Assembly (NCBI RefSeq): GCF_013410955.1
Contig: NZ_JACCCG010000006.1
Location: 62,001-126,000 of the forward strand
DNA: 64,000 nt
Direction of reading: 5' to 3'
Source: Microbacterium sp. AK009
GTDB taxonomy: Bacteria > Actinomycetota > Actinomycetes > Actinomycetales > Microbacteriaceae
In this document: one piece after another, positions 35,123-43,799 of the stretch
Numbering within the stretch: the first letter of the stretch is position 1
Layout: each line of letters begins with the position of its first letter
Position numbers and translations under genes: made by a program
Notes under the pieces: generated by a model
Seen by the model: the letters and a program-made list of their open reading frames with translations, nothing else
Database searches by the model: none
Told to the model about the DNA's origin: nothing

Positions 35123-36421
35123 TCACTCGTACCGTAGCGACTCGATGGGGTCTTGCCGGGCGGCTCGGCGGGCGGGGAGCACGCCGGAGAGGAACGCGAT
35201 GAGCATGATGATGACGATCACGCCGATGACGTTGCCGGGGGTGAACAGCAGGATCTGCAGGCCGGGGAGGGCGGACAGGACGGTGTCGGCGAGGGCGACG
35301 GAGAGCACCGATCCGAGGCCGATCGCGACGAGGGCGCCGATGACCGATCCGAGGAGTCCGATGAAGACCGCTTCGAGGCTGAACAGGGTGAACACCCGGC
35401 CGTTGGACATGCCCATCGCTTTCATGAGGCCGATCTCGCGGGTGCGTTCCTGCACGCTCATCAGGAGGGTGTTGACGATGCCGAAGGATGCCGCCAGCAG
35501 CGCGACGACCGCGAAGGCGTTGAGCACCCCGATGATCCCGTTGATGATCGTCTGAACGATGCCCAGCTGATCCTCGATGGTCTGACCGGCGAGGTCGGCG
35601 TCGGCGAGGTCGTCCTTCACCCGCTGGATCTCCGCCGCGGTGGGCGTCTCGCCCTCGGCGTGCTCGAGCTGGGCGACGGCGAGAGGCCACGCCTCGGGCT
35701 GTCCCTCGATCGCCTGCGCGTCTGCGACCGCGGTGGTGAGGGCGGAGTTGGCGCCGGCGCCTGCGGCGAACAGGCTCTCCCGGGCGACACCGACCACGGT
35801 GGCCTCGACCTGCCGGTCCTGCTGGGCGGCGTCGGTGTATCCGAGGGTCACCGTCTCGCCGATCGCCGCTTCGGCGTCGTCGAACCCGAGCGCGTCGACG
35901 AACTCCTCGGGGAGGACGATCTCGTTGGCGGATGTCTCCTGATCCAGCTGCCCGCCGGCGACCAGGTCGCTGCGGCCGATCGACGAGGTCGGGTTGATGT
36001 CGAGGTCGTACCGGGTGCCGGACGAGTTGTCCGACGCGGCGATCCAGTCCACCGTGATCTGGTTGATCGGTTCGACGCTGCGGACGCCGTCGATCTGCTC
36101 GATCGTGTCGATGTCGTCGGCGTTGAGCAGGGTCCCCGACGTGAGCGGGTTCCCGGCCCCACCCTGCTGGCGTCCGTCGGGGTCGTACTCGGTGGGGCCG
36201 TCGTCGGTGTCGACGCTCGCGGCGGGGCTGACGAGCAGGATGTCGCCGCTGCTGAGGGTGGCGACCTGGCGTTCGACGTAGTCGTTGATCCCGGCGCCGA
36301 GGGCGGTGGTGAGGGTCAGTGTGAAGGCGCCGACGAAGAGGCTCAGGACGGTGAGGGTGGTGCGCAGTTTGCTGCGGAAGGCGTTCGTGGACGCCATCCG
36401 CACGAGGTCGGTCGTCTTCAT
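35123..36421 (-). CDS. MacB-type ABC transporter permease
   Basis: A 432-residue FtsX/MacB permease: helix 1 (TTLTVLSLFVGAFTLTLTTA), a large extracytoplasmic domain (about residues 45-300), then three helices near the C-terminus with the conserved NTLLMSVQERTREIGLMKAM and the end PARRAARQDPIESLRYE. Such proteins act as mechanotransmitters or export lipoproteins, peptides or drugs. Start overlaps the ATPase stop (ATGA). Confidence 0.92.
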   Translation of the reverse strand: MKTTDLVRMASTNAFRSKLRTTLTVLSLFVGAFTLTLTTALGAGINDYVERQVATLSSGDILLVSPAASVDTDDGPTEYDPDGRQQGGAGNPLTSGTLLNADDIDTIEQIDGVRSVEPINQITVDWIAASDNSSGTRYDLDINPTSSIGRSDLVAGGQLDQETSANEIVLPEEFVDALGFDDAEAAIGETVTLGYTDAAQQDRQVEATVVGVARESLFAAGAGANSALTTAVADAQAIEGQPEAWPLAVAQLEHAEGETPTAAEIQRVKDDLADADLAGQTIEDQLGIVQTIINGIIGVLNAFAVVALLAASFGIVNTLLMSVQERTREIGLMKAMGMSNGRVFTLFSLEAVFIGLLGSVIGALVAIGLGSVLSVALADTVLSALPGLQILLFTPGNVIGVIVIIMLIAFLSGVLPARRAARQDPIESLRYE

Positions 36422-37137
36422 GCCGCCACCCCCGTCCGGGAGACGATCTGCCCGTCGGCGATCGTCACGGCGCTGTCGCAGCGTGCGGCGAGGTCGGGAT
36501 CGTGGGTGACGACGACGAGGGTGATGCCGCGGTCGCGTTGCAGTCCGAACAGGATGTCCTCGACCTGCGCTCCGGTGGCGGTGTCGAGGTTGCCGGTGGG
36601 TTCGTCGGCGAAGATCACCGAGGGGTCGTTCACCAGGGCCCGGGCGATCACCACCCGCTGCTTCTGACCCCCCGACAGGTCGTTCGCCCGGTTCTTCGCT
36701 TTGTCGGCCAACCCCAGCGCGTCCAACGACGCCATCGTGCGCTCGCGCCGCTCGGCCGCGGGCATCCCGGCGATCACCAGCGGCAGGCTGACGTTCTCGA
36801 ACACCGTCTGCCCGGCGGTGAGGAAGAACTGCTGGAACACGAACCCGAACGTCTTGTTGCGCAGCGGATTCAGCTCGCCCGCCCGCAACCGCGACGCCGG
36901 CCGACCATCGACCTCGACATCACCGGTCGTCGGCTTGTCCAGCAGCGCCAGCAGATGCATCAGGGTCGACTTCCCCGACCCCGACTTCCCCACGATCGCC
37001 ACCGACCGCCCGCGATCCACGCTCAGATCGACACCGCGCAACGCGGTGAACGCCGACTCCCCCTTCCCATACGTCCGGGTGAGCCCCCGGGCGCGCAGCA
37101 CGGGCACGGCCGCAGCCGCGCCATCCGATGACAGCAT
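36418..37137 (-). CDS. MacB/LolD-type ABC transporter ATP-binding protein
   Basis: A 239-residue ATPase: Walker A VGKSGSGKSTLMH, signature LSGGQKQRVVIARAL, Walker B VIFADEPTGNLD and VVTHDPDLA. Partner of the downstream permease. AAAGGA lies 6 nt before ATG 37137. The upstream stretch 37140-37190 is AT-richer than its surroundings and contains CAGTAACTG and TGTACA palindromes, candidate operator material for the TetR protein encoded at the end of the operon. Confidence 0.92.
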   Translation of the reverse strand: MLSSDGAAAAVPVLRARGLTRTYGKGESAFTALRGVDLSVDRGRSVAIVGKSGSGKSTLMHLLALLDKPTTGDVEVDGRPASRLRAGELNPLRNKTFGFVFQQFFLTAGQTVFENVSLPLVIAGMPAAERRERTMASLDALGLADKAKNRANDLSGGQKQRVVIARALVNDPSVIFADEPTGNLDTATGAQVEDILFGLQRDRGITLVVVTHDPDLAARCDSAVTIADGQIVSRTGVAA

Positions 37138-37428
37138 GATGTTCCTTTCGACGTATCTTGCAGTAACTGTACATTAGTGCGCAGTCGCTGAAAGAATCTC
37201 GAGAGAATCCGATGCATCGCCTCCGGGGAAGGACGGTGAGCATCGTTCTCGCCACCCGGTTGATGGATGTCGGCGAGGGGGGGCCTGTGAGATTCCCGAC
37301 CTGGCACGCGGCCATGACGTCTCCTCACCGTGGGGGTGCGCGATGATGGCACGCAGACCATGCGATGGATGAGGCTCGGACGGCCGCTGGAGTCTCTGTG
37401 TGGCCACCACCTGCCGAGAAAGGACGCG

Positions 37429-38277
37429 ATGAAGCGAACCAACGAAGACGATCCGGTGCGCGGCGCGGTCGTGCTCATCACCGGCGGCGCGCGAGGGATG
37501 GGTGAGCTGTACGCCCGGCGAGCGGTCGCCGCAGGTGCACGCGCCGTGGCGCTCTGGGACATCGACGCAGAACGCGCGAACGCGCTGGCCGCCGACCTCG
37601 GCCGCTCGGGCGTCGACGTGCGCGCCTACGTCGTCGATGTGTCGCAGCCGGGGTCGATCCGCGAGGGGGTCGCGCGTGTCCGCGACGAGGTCGGGGCACC
37701 CGACATCCTCATCAACAACGCCGGCATCGTGCGCGGGGCGCCGTTCTGGGAGCACGATCCGGTCACGGACATCGAGGCGACCCTGCGGGTCAACACCCTC
37801 GCGGCCATGTGGCTCACCCGCGAGGTGCTCCCTCACATGATCGCCGACACGTCACACCCCAAGCGGATCCTCAACATCGCCTCCGCGGCGGGCACCCTCG
37901 CCAACCCGCGGATGAGCGTCTACGCCGCATCGAAGTGGGCGATGATCGGCTGGAGCGAGTCGGTGCGGCTGGAGCTGTCGGCGGCCGGCCATCGCCACAT
38001 CGCCGTGACGACCTTCTGTCCGAGTTACGTCTCGACCGGCATGTTCGCCGGCGCCCGCGGCCCGCTCCTGACACCGGTCATGACGCCGGTGCAGGCGACG
38101 GCGGCCGCATGGCGCGGGATGCTCCGGGGAACGCCGATGGTGCTGCGCCCGTGGACGGTCAAGCTCGCGATGGCACTGCGCGGGCTGCTTCCGACGCGCG
38201 CGTGGGATGCCGTCGCGGGCCGCGTCTTCCGCGTCTACTCGTCGATGGACGCCTTCACCGGGCGGACGGGCGACTGA
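37429..38277 (+). CDS. Short-chain dehydrogenase/reductase
   Basis: A 282-residue classical SDR: cofactor loop TGGARGMG, NNAG motif (DILINNAGIVRG), catalytic Ser in NIASAAG and the YAASK motif (MSVYAASKWAMIGWSES). An Asp after beta-2 (LWDIDAERA) favours NAD(H). The C-terminal extension is about 30 residues longer than the minimal fold. Substrate unknown. ATG 37429 has GAAAGGA upstream. The last 23 bases overlap the convergent cyclodeaminase gene. Confidence 0.88.
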   Translation: MKRTNEDDPVRGAVVLITGGARGMGELYARRAVAAGARAVALWDIDAERANALAADLGRSGVDVRAYVVDVSQPGSIREGVARVRDEVGAPDILINNAGIVRGAPFWEHDPVTDIEATLRVNTLAAMWLTREVLPHMIADTSHPKRILNIASAAGTLANPRMSVYAASKWAMIGWSESVRLELSAAGHRHIAVTTFCPSYVSTGMFAGARGPLLTPVMTPVQATAAAWRGMLRGTPMVLRPWTVKLAMALRGLLPTRAWDAVAGRVFRVYSSMDAFTGRTGD

Positions 38278-38959
38278 GGTCACCCTCTCCGTCTTCGCCT
38301 TCGCCAGCCGCTTCCGTCGGGGCGGCGCGGGGATCGAGCGCCGCTTCAAGGGCGTCGAGGCGGGCCAGGTCGGAGGTGAAACGCTCGACCGCCGACCACA
38401 GCTGCGGGTGTTCTCCGCGCACGTCGTCGTGCGTCCTCCCCGTCGAGGTCAGTGACGCCAGATCGAAGCTGACGTTCGTCCGCGCGCCGGCGATCGCGGC
38501 TCGCAGCGCTCCGCACGCGACGGCGATGTCCGACACGAGGGCGGGGTTGCCATGCTCGGCGAGCCACTCGAGGTCGGCGATGCCCTCGCCGGCTCGCTCA
38601 CCGACCACCGCAGAGGTGCGAGCCGCCGCGACCGACGCGCGTTCGACCGCGGCGTCGCGCTCGCGACCGGGTGGCAGCCTGAAGGCCGCACCGAAGCCGT
38701 CCGACGCCTCGGCGTCGTCGTCCGCCAACTGCAGCGCGACCCGGGCGCGCATGCGCGCGCGCTCACGGAGGGCACCGAGACCGTCCCTCTGTTCGTCGGA
38801 CGGTTCGGTGTAGCCCGCGACCATCGACGTGAGGCTCGCCGCGATCGCGAGCATCACGCCGGCAGCCGCGCCTCCACCGGGGGACCCGGTCGCCTCGCCC
38901 AGGGCGGAAAGCCATGCGCCGACGCTCGCGTCGCGTGCCGTGCGAATTTCAGAGTCCAT
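38255..38959 (-). CDS. Cyclodeaminase/cyclohydrolase (FTCD_C) family protein
   Basis: A 234-residue helical protein with the family N-terminus WLSALGEATGSPGGGAAAGV and LTSMVAGYT, resembling formiminotetrahydrofolate cyclodeaminase and the FchA cyclohydrolase. It could act on folate one-carbon units, but no folate gene is adjacent. ATG 38959. The end overlaps the convergent SDR gene by 23 nt. Confidence 0.8.
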   Translation of the reverse strand: MDSEIRTARDASVGAWLSALGEATGSPGGGAAAGVMLAIAASLTSMVAGYTEPSDEQRDGLGALRERARMRARVALQLADDDAEASDGFGAAFRLPPGRERDAAVERASVAAARTSAVVGERAGEGIADLEWLAEHGNPALVSDIAVACGALRAAIAGARTNVSFDLASLTSTGRTHDDVRGEHPQLWSAVERFTSDLARLDALEAALDPRAAPTEAAGEGEDGEGDLSRPSAR

Positions 38960-39062
38960 GAGCCCCAGTCTGGTGACGCTCCCGCTTCCGTCGAAGGGGG
39001 TGGCGGATCTGCCCGCGCAATGCAACGCCCGTGCGGGCACCAGCGCTTCGTCCTCCGCGATC

Positions 39063-39629
39063 TCAGGGGATTCCCGCACGGTCGATCCCGACCGCGAGGA
39101 ACCCGATCGTGTCGGGATCGGCGTTCAGCTGCTCGGCGAGCGCGGAGTCGGCGCGGCGGAGGGCGGCGGCAAAGTTCTGCGGGGCCTCGGTGTCGTGCTC
39201 GTGGCGGCGGGCCGCGATGTGGTGCACGAGCTCGGCGCGGTTCCAGGTGTGCTGCACGGCCTTGCCCGCGTACCACTCTCGCAGCCCCTGGTCGCTCAGG
39301 CGGGCGAGCAGCTCGACGACATGCCCCCACGGCAGCTGTCCGATCGGCTGCTGGACGATGCCGCCGCGCGCGGGCCAGGAGGCGGCGAAGTCGCGCATGC
39401 GGCGCAGGTCCTCCACCGTGAAGCTCGTCATGGTCGGGTAAGCATCGCGGAGTCCGGTCGCGAGCGTCTTGAGCGCGGCATCCTCGTCTGTTCCCTGCTC
39501 TTTCCGCTCGAGGATCGCCGCCCCGACCTGCCAGTACAGCGCGATCACCTCGGCGTTGGCACGACGCTGCAGGGTGTGGCGCGCCGAGCGGACTCGATCG
39601 ATCAGCGCCGGGGCATCCTCGCTCATCAC
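39063..39629 (-). pseudogene. Truncated DUF1016 (YhcG-type) protein lacking the nuclease domain
   Basis: A 188-residue frame that matches only the N-terminal DUF1016_N domain (ANAEVIALYWQVGAAILERK; FTVEDLRRMRDFAASWP; LPWGHVVELLARL). Full-length relatives are about 330-360 residues and continue with DPYxFDFL and a PD-(D/E)XK nuclease. Here the sequence reaches ADPDTIGFLAVG and stops after IDRAGIP, just where the nuclease begins, and 103 bp later the next gene starts. It is therefore either a remnant or a stand-alone N-domain. Relatives with the nuclease are found near restriction and transposon loci. Confidence 0.72.
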
Positions 39630-39671
39630 GTCAGCATGTCGCAGAATCAGCCGGTCGCGACAGAGCGGCGC

Positions 39672-40460
39672 TCAATCCGCGCGATCGAAGAGCCACTCCT
39701 GCACCTCCTCGAAGTACTCCGTACCCACCGCGACCGGACCCATGTAGGGGTGGTCGAAGCTCGCGATCGTGAAGATGACGATCGCGACATAGGAGGCGAG
39801 CACTCCTGCCATGACCAGGTGAGTCCGCAACCGTCCCATCTGGATCATCCCGATCAGCACCGCCGTGATCGCCGCGCCCGAGTACAGGACGAACCAGAGG
39901 ATGCCGGGCAGCTCGAGCCCGATCACGCCGATGCGGGCGCTGCGGGCCGACATCAGATCGTTGAACGCCCAGATCGCCGCCGACTGGACGTTCGCCTCGC
40001 CCTCGCCCTCGGGCTCGAAGGAGAAGAGCACCTCTTCGATGGCGGCGACCTCGGCCACCGACTGCGAGGGGATCTCACCGGCTCGCTGCGCCGCCCAGTC
40101 CACGTTCCTCACGTGGTCGACGTAAGCGACGATCAGTTCCTGGAGCTCCTCCTGCTCCGGCTCGGGAAGGCCGGCGGTGTCGCGGTACAGCACGGCGACG
40201 GCCGACGCCTCGTCCATCACGATCTCCTCGACGCTGCGGTAGTTCTCGTACGAGGCGGCCGCGATGAGCGCGAGCGTCACGCCGTAGAGCACGCCGAAGG
40301 TCGCCATGACGTAGGCGAGGATCCGGTCCCACTCGCGCATCTGCTTCTTCTCGCCCGGCACCCAGCGGCGCAGCGCGACGACGATCAGCAGCGACGCGGC
40401 GACGAACAGGAGGACGAAACCCGGCAGCGCGACCCCGACCGGCAGCTGGTAGAGCCACAT
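39672..40460 (-). CDS. DUF4239 membrane protein (bestrophin-like)
   Basis: A 262-residue protein with two N-terminal helices (LPGFVLLFVAASLLIVVALR; ILAYVMATFGVLYGVTLALI), a soluble helical middle (about residues 75-180) and two C-terminal helices (ELPGILWFVLYSGAAITAVL; LVMAGVLASYVAIVIFTIAS). This is the DUF4239 layout, sometimes compared to bestrophin anion channels. Function not established. ATG 40460; ATG 40469 is three codons upstream. Confidence 0.8.
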   Translation of the reverse strand: MWLYQLPVGVALPGFVLLFVAASLLIVVALRRWVPGEKKQMREWDRILAYVMATFGVLYGVTLALIAAASYENYRSVEEIVMDEASAVAVLYRDTAGLPEPEQEELQELIVAYVDHVRNVDWAAQRAGEIPSQSVAEVAAIEEVLFSFEPEGEGEANVQSAAIWAFNDLMSARSARIGVIGLELPGILWFVLYSGAAITAVLIGMIQMGRLRTHLVMAGVLASYVAIVIFTIASFDHPYMGPVAVGTEYFEEVQEWLFDRAD

Positions 40461-40553
40461 GACTGGCATTGTGCCCGGCGACGGCTTGGTTCGAAGGCAA
40501 GCGGATGCCGCGGCTCGCCGCGTCGCGGCATCCGGAATCTTTTTCTGCGGCGA

Positions 40554-40580
40554 TGTCGATTTCGTCCGCGCCGGTTCGAC
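40554..40580 (+). promoter_or_regulatory. Candidate ECF42-type promoter of the YciI-sigma operon
   Basis: TGTCGA (40554-40559), 17-bp spacer, CGAC (40577-40580), about 46 nt before the YciI start. This resembles the target signature reported for ECF42 sigma factors (as I recall it), which control their own DGPF-protein operons. Confidence 0.55.
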
Positions 40581-40625
40581 GCGATAGTGGGAGGGCCTTC
40601 CTCCCCGAACGAAACGGAGAATCTG

Positions 40626-41048
40626 ATGCCCAAGTACATGCTCATCATGCGCAACAGCGGGTCGGTCGAGAATTACGAAGACATGGACTTCGAGGCGATC
40701 ATCAACGCGATGGGCGCCTACAACGAGTCGATGATGAAGGCCGGAGTGCTGCTGGGCGGCGACGGTCTGACCGACGCCGCTCAGGGTGCGGTCGTGGAGT
40801 TCACCGGCGAAGCGCCGATCGTCACCGACGGGCCCTACGGAGAGGTGCACGAACTGTTCAACGGCTTCTGGACGATCCAGGTCGGATCGCAGGAGGAGGC
40901 GGTCGAGTGGGCGAAGAAGGCTCCGCTCGGCCCCGGCAACAAGATCGAGGTGCGCCGGATGACCGACGAGTCCGACTTCGCGGACTACGCCGACAACGAA
41001 TACGTGCAGAAGGAGAAGGACTGGCGCAGGGAGCTCGGCACCGAATGA
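40626..41048 (+). CDS. YciI/DGPF-domain protein
   Basis: A 140-residue YCII-related protein: MPKYMLIMRNSG start and the name-giving DGPYGEVHELFNGFW region (DGPF-like), ferredoxin-like fold. Such proteins are the constant genomic partners of ECF42 sigma factors, with unknown biochemical activity. The preceding ECF-like promoter and the ATGA overlap with the sigma gene make a two-gene autoregulated unit. Confidence 0.92.
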   Translation: MPKYMLIMRNSGSVENYEDMDFEAIINAMGAYNESMMKAGVLLGGDGLTDAAQGAVVEFTGEAPIVTDGPYGEVHELFNGFWTIQVGSQEEAVEWAKKAPLGPGNKIEVRRMTDESDFADYADNEYVQKEKDWRRELGTE

Positions 41049-42280
41049 GCACCGACCCGCGCCGCGTGCTGGACGCCGTGTGGCGCATGGAGGGCGCGCG
41101 CATCGTCGGGGCGGTGGCGCGCGCCACGGGGGACGTCGTCCTCGCCGAGGATGTCGCGCAGGAGGCGATCGTCGAGGCCCTCGGATCGTGGCGCGAGCAC
41201 GGGGTGCCGGGCAACCCGGGCGCGTGGCTCACCGCGGTGGCCAAGCGCCGAGCGGTGGACGCATGGCGCCGTCGCTCGGCGCTCGACGACCGCCACCGCG
41301 CGATGGCGCACGACCTTTCCGAGGCGCGCGAGGACGTCTGGGAGCCGATCGACGACGATGTGCTGCGTCTGGTGTTCACCGCCTGTCACCCGACGCTGTC
41401 GCGGGAGTCGCAGGTCGCCCTGACTCTGCGGGTCGTCGGAGGGCTCACGACGGTCGAGATCGCGAGGATGCTGCTGGTGCCGGTTCCCACGGTGCAGGCG
41501 CGCATCACGCGGGCGAAGAAGACCCTGCAGGCGGCCAAGGTGCCGTTCGAGACACCTGATCCCGGTGAGTGGCCGGGGCGACTGCAGACAGTCCTGAGCG
41601 TGGTCTACCTCGTCTTCACCGAGGGATACGCGGCGACCAGCGGCGACCGATGGGTGCGCGCCGACCTGGCCGAGGAGGCCCTGCGGCTCGGTCGCATGCT
41701 CGCCGGGCTGATGCCGCGGGAGGCCGACGCGTGGGCGCTGCTGGCGTTGATGGAGCTGCAGGCATCACGGTTCGGGGCGCGGACGGATGCCGCGGGCGAC
41801 CCCGTGCTGCTCGCGGATCAGGACCGGAGGCGGTGGGACCGGTCGCAGATCGGCCGCGGTCGCGCCGCCCTCGAGCGGGCCGACGCGCTGGGGCACGGGC
41901 GGGGCGCGTACGCACTGCAGGCGGCGATCGCCGAGCAGCACGCGATCGCCGCCGAGTTCGGCGACACCGACTGGGAGAAGATCGTCGTGCTGTACGAGGC
42001 GCTGGGGCGCCTCGCCCCGAGCCCGGTCGTCGACCTCAATCGCGCCGTCGCGGTGTCGATGGTCGACGGGCCCGGGACGGCGCTGACGATGGTCGACCGG
42101 ATCGCCGCACAGGGCGCGCTGCGCGGGTCGCACCTCATCCCGAGTGTGCGCGGCGAGCTGCTCGCTCGGCTCGGCCGCGCCGAGGAGGCCCGCGCCGAGC
42201 TTCTGGCCGCGGCGGCTCTGACGGGTAACGAGCGCGAGGCCGGTGTGCTGCGCGCGAAGGCGGCCGCGATCGGTGGCTGA
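41045..42280 (+). CDS. ECF42-group RNA polymerase sigma factor with C-terminal extension
   Basis: A 411-residue sigma factor. Region 2 (AEDVAQEAIVEALGSWREHG, AWLTAVAKRRAVDAWRR) and region 4 (GLTTVEIARMLLVPVPTVQA) lie in the first 170 residues. The remaining 240 residues are the TPR-like extension typical of ECF42 (VFTEGYAATSG, DLNRAVAVSMVDGPG), thought to replace an anti-sigma factor. No anti-sigma gene is present, in line with that. Expected to transcribe its own operon. Confidence 0.92.
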   Translation: MSTDPRRVLDAVWRMEGARIVGAVARATGDVVLAEDVAQEAIVEALGSWREHGVPGNPGAWLTAVAKRRAVDAWRRRSALDDRHRAMAHDLSEAREDVWEPIDDDVLRLVFTACHPTLSRESQVALTLRVVGGLTTVEIARMLLVPVPTVQARITRAKKTLQAAKVPFETPDPGEWPGRLQTVLSVVYLVFTEGYAATSGDRWVRADLAEEALRLGRMLAGLMPREADAWALLALMELQASRFGARTDAAGDPVLLADQDRRRWDRSQIGRGRAALERADALGHGRGAYALQAAIAEQHAIAAEFGDTDWEKIVVLYEALGRLAPSPVVDLNRAVAVSMVDGPGTALTMVDRIAAQGALRGSHLIPSVRGELLARLGRAEEARAELLAAAALTGNEREAGVLRAKAAAIGG

Positions 42281-42286
42281 CCCGCG

Positions 42287-42375
42287 GTGTCCGTGACTCC
42301 TGCAATACCGAGGTCATAGGCGCGGAAACCCTTTGCTGCGCGCTCCCCGGTCGATTCTGCAGGAGTTCGGGACAC
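42287..42375. repeat. 89-bp intergenic palindrome after the ECF42 gene
   Basis: Outer arms of 18 nt (42287-42304 and 42358-42375) match at 15 positions: GTGTCC-nnn-ACTCCTGCA on the left against its complement on the right. Inside, ACCGaGG/CCcCGGT forms a second imperfect stem. It starts 7 nt after the sigma-factor stop and probably ends that transcript. Confidence 0.8.
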
Positions 42376-42487
42376 GCCCCGTCGGGGAGTTCGACGCGGA
42401 GGCGGTTGAGCGGCCGAGGCCCTGGCCCTAGGCTCGCGGCAGAGCGTCACACCCGGTTCGGCACCACCCTCGCGAAAGCAGGTTCCG

Positions 42488-43081
42488 ATGGCCTCCTTCA
42501 CCCGCGGTTTCGGCTCGCGTCGGCGTGACGCCGACCCGGACCTTCCGCCCGGCCAGTACCTCACGACCGACTTCCCGGTCCTCTCGGCCGGCCCGACGCC
42601 TCGCATTCCGCTGTCGGAGTGGTCGTTCTCGATCCGCACCGAGACCGGCGAGGCCGCGCGGTGGAGCTGGGACGAGTTCACCGCCCTCCCGTCGGAGGAG
42701 GTGTCGACCGACATCCACTGCGTCACCCGCTGGTCGAAGCTCGGCACCTCGTGGCGGGGCGTGGCGCTCGACACCCTCTTCGACGACGTCGAGACGAGCC
42801 TCGACTACGTCATGGCGCACTCGTACGGCGGCTACACCACGAACGTGCCCCTCGACGATCTGCTGGGCGGCAAGGCCTGGGTCGCCTACGAATTCGACGG
42901 CGAGCCGCTCGATCCCGAGCACGGGGGCCCTGCCCGCCTCCTCGTGCCGCACCTGTACTTCTGGAAGAGCGCCAAATGGGTGCGGGGTCTCGTGATGCAG
43001 CAGCACGACGATCCCGGGTTCTGGGAGCAGAACGGCTACCACCTGCGCGGCGACCCCTGGCTGGAAGAACGGTACTGGTGA
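42488..43081 (+). CDS. Sulfite-oxidase-like molybdopterin oxidoreductase
   Basis: A 197-residue protein of the YedY/SUOX fold with the molybdenum-binding Cys in VSTDIHCVTRWSKLGTSWRG and the typical LLVPHLYFWKSAKWVRG. No twin-arginine signal, so it is cytoplasmic. It overlaps the next gene, a flavin reductase, by 4 nt, and together they form an electron-transfer pair. Substrate unknown. ATG 42488. Confidence 0.88.
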   Translation: MASFTRGFGSRRRDADPDLPPGQYLTTDFPVLSAGPTPRIPLSEWSFSIRTETGEAARWSWDEFTALPSEEVSTDIHCVTRWSKLGTSWRGVALDTLFDDVETSLDYVMAHSYGGYTTNVPLDDLLGGKAWVAYEFDGEPLDPEHGGPARLLVPHLYFWKSAKWVRGLVMQQHDDPGFWEQNGYHLRGDPWLEERYW

Positions 43082-43797
43082 GGACCACCGGGTGGCTGCC
43101 CGCACGTATCGCGGCGGTCCGGCCGACCACCAGCCACGCCCGCGTCCTCACCCTCGACGTGCCCGGCTGGCCCGGCAACGATCCCGGCCAGCACCTCGAC
43201 ATCCGCCTCACCGCGGAAGACGGCTACCAGGCGGAGCGGTCGTACTCGATCGCCTCGTCGGGTGCGGGGGAACGCGTGGAGCTCGCTGTGGACACCGTCC
43301 CCGACGGGGAGGTGTCGCCCTACCTCGTCGAGGTCGCCGAGGTCGGCGACATGCTCGAGGTGAAGGGCCCGCTCGGTGCATACTTCGTGTGGCATGAATC
43401 CGACCACGACCCGGTGCAGCTCATCGCGGGAGGGTCGGGGATCGTGCCCCTCCTCGCGATGGCGCGCGCGCACGACCGGGCGGGAAGCCCTGCGCCCTTC
43501 CGTCTGCTCTACTCGGTGCGCACCCCCGACGACGCGCTGTACCGCGACGAGATCCTCGACCTCGCCGACCGCTCCCTCGACCTCACGTGGGCGTACACCC
43601 GCACCGCCCCCGAGGGGTGGGTCGAACCCGTCGGACGCCTGACCCCGGATCGGGTGGCGGCGGCGACGTGGCCGCCCACGCGGCATCCGCTCACCTTCAT
43701 CTGCGGACCCACGCGGTTCGTCGAAGCCGCCGCCGACGCGATGGTCGCCGCCGGCCACGATCCGGCGCGCGTGCGCACCGAACGATTCGGAGGATGA
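43078..43797 (+). CDS. Ferredoxin-reductase-type FAD/NAD(P) oxidoreductase
   Basis: A 239-residue flavoprotein reductase: FAD site AERSYSIASSG, NAD(P) site LIAGGSGIVPLLAMAR, and a C-terminal FICGPTRFVEAAADAM. It has no 2Fe-2S domain. GTG 43078 overlaps the preceding stop (GTGA). It likely passes electrons between NAD(P)H and the molybdoenzyme encoded just upstream. Confidence 0.9.
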   Translation: MRTTGWLPARIAAVRPTTSHARVLTLDVPGWPGNDPGQHLDIRLTAEDGYQAERSYSIASSGAGERVELAVDTVPDGEVSPYLVEVAEVGDMLEVKGPLGAYFVWHESDHDPVQLIAGGSGIVPLLAMARAHDRAGSPAPFRLLYSVRTPDDALYRDEILDLADRSLDLTWAYTRTAPEGWVEPVGRLTPDRVAAATWPPTRHPLTFICGPTRFVEAAADAMVAAGHDPARVRTERFGG

Positions 43798-43799
43798 CG

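Noticed and set aside
38829..41048. Very long plus-strand frame ending with the YciI protein
   Set aside because: Only the last 140 codons match a family and have their own ribosome site and promoter; the rest is antisense to three minus-strand genes.
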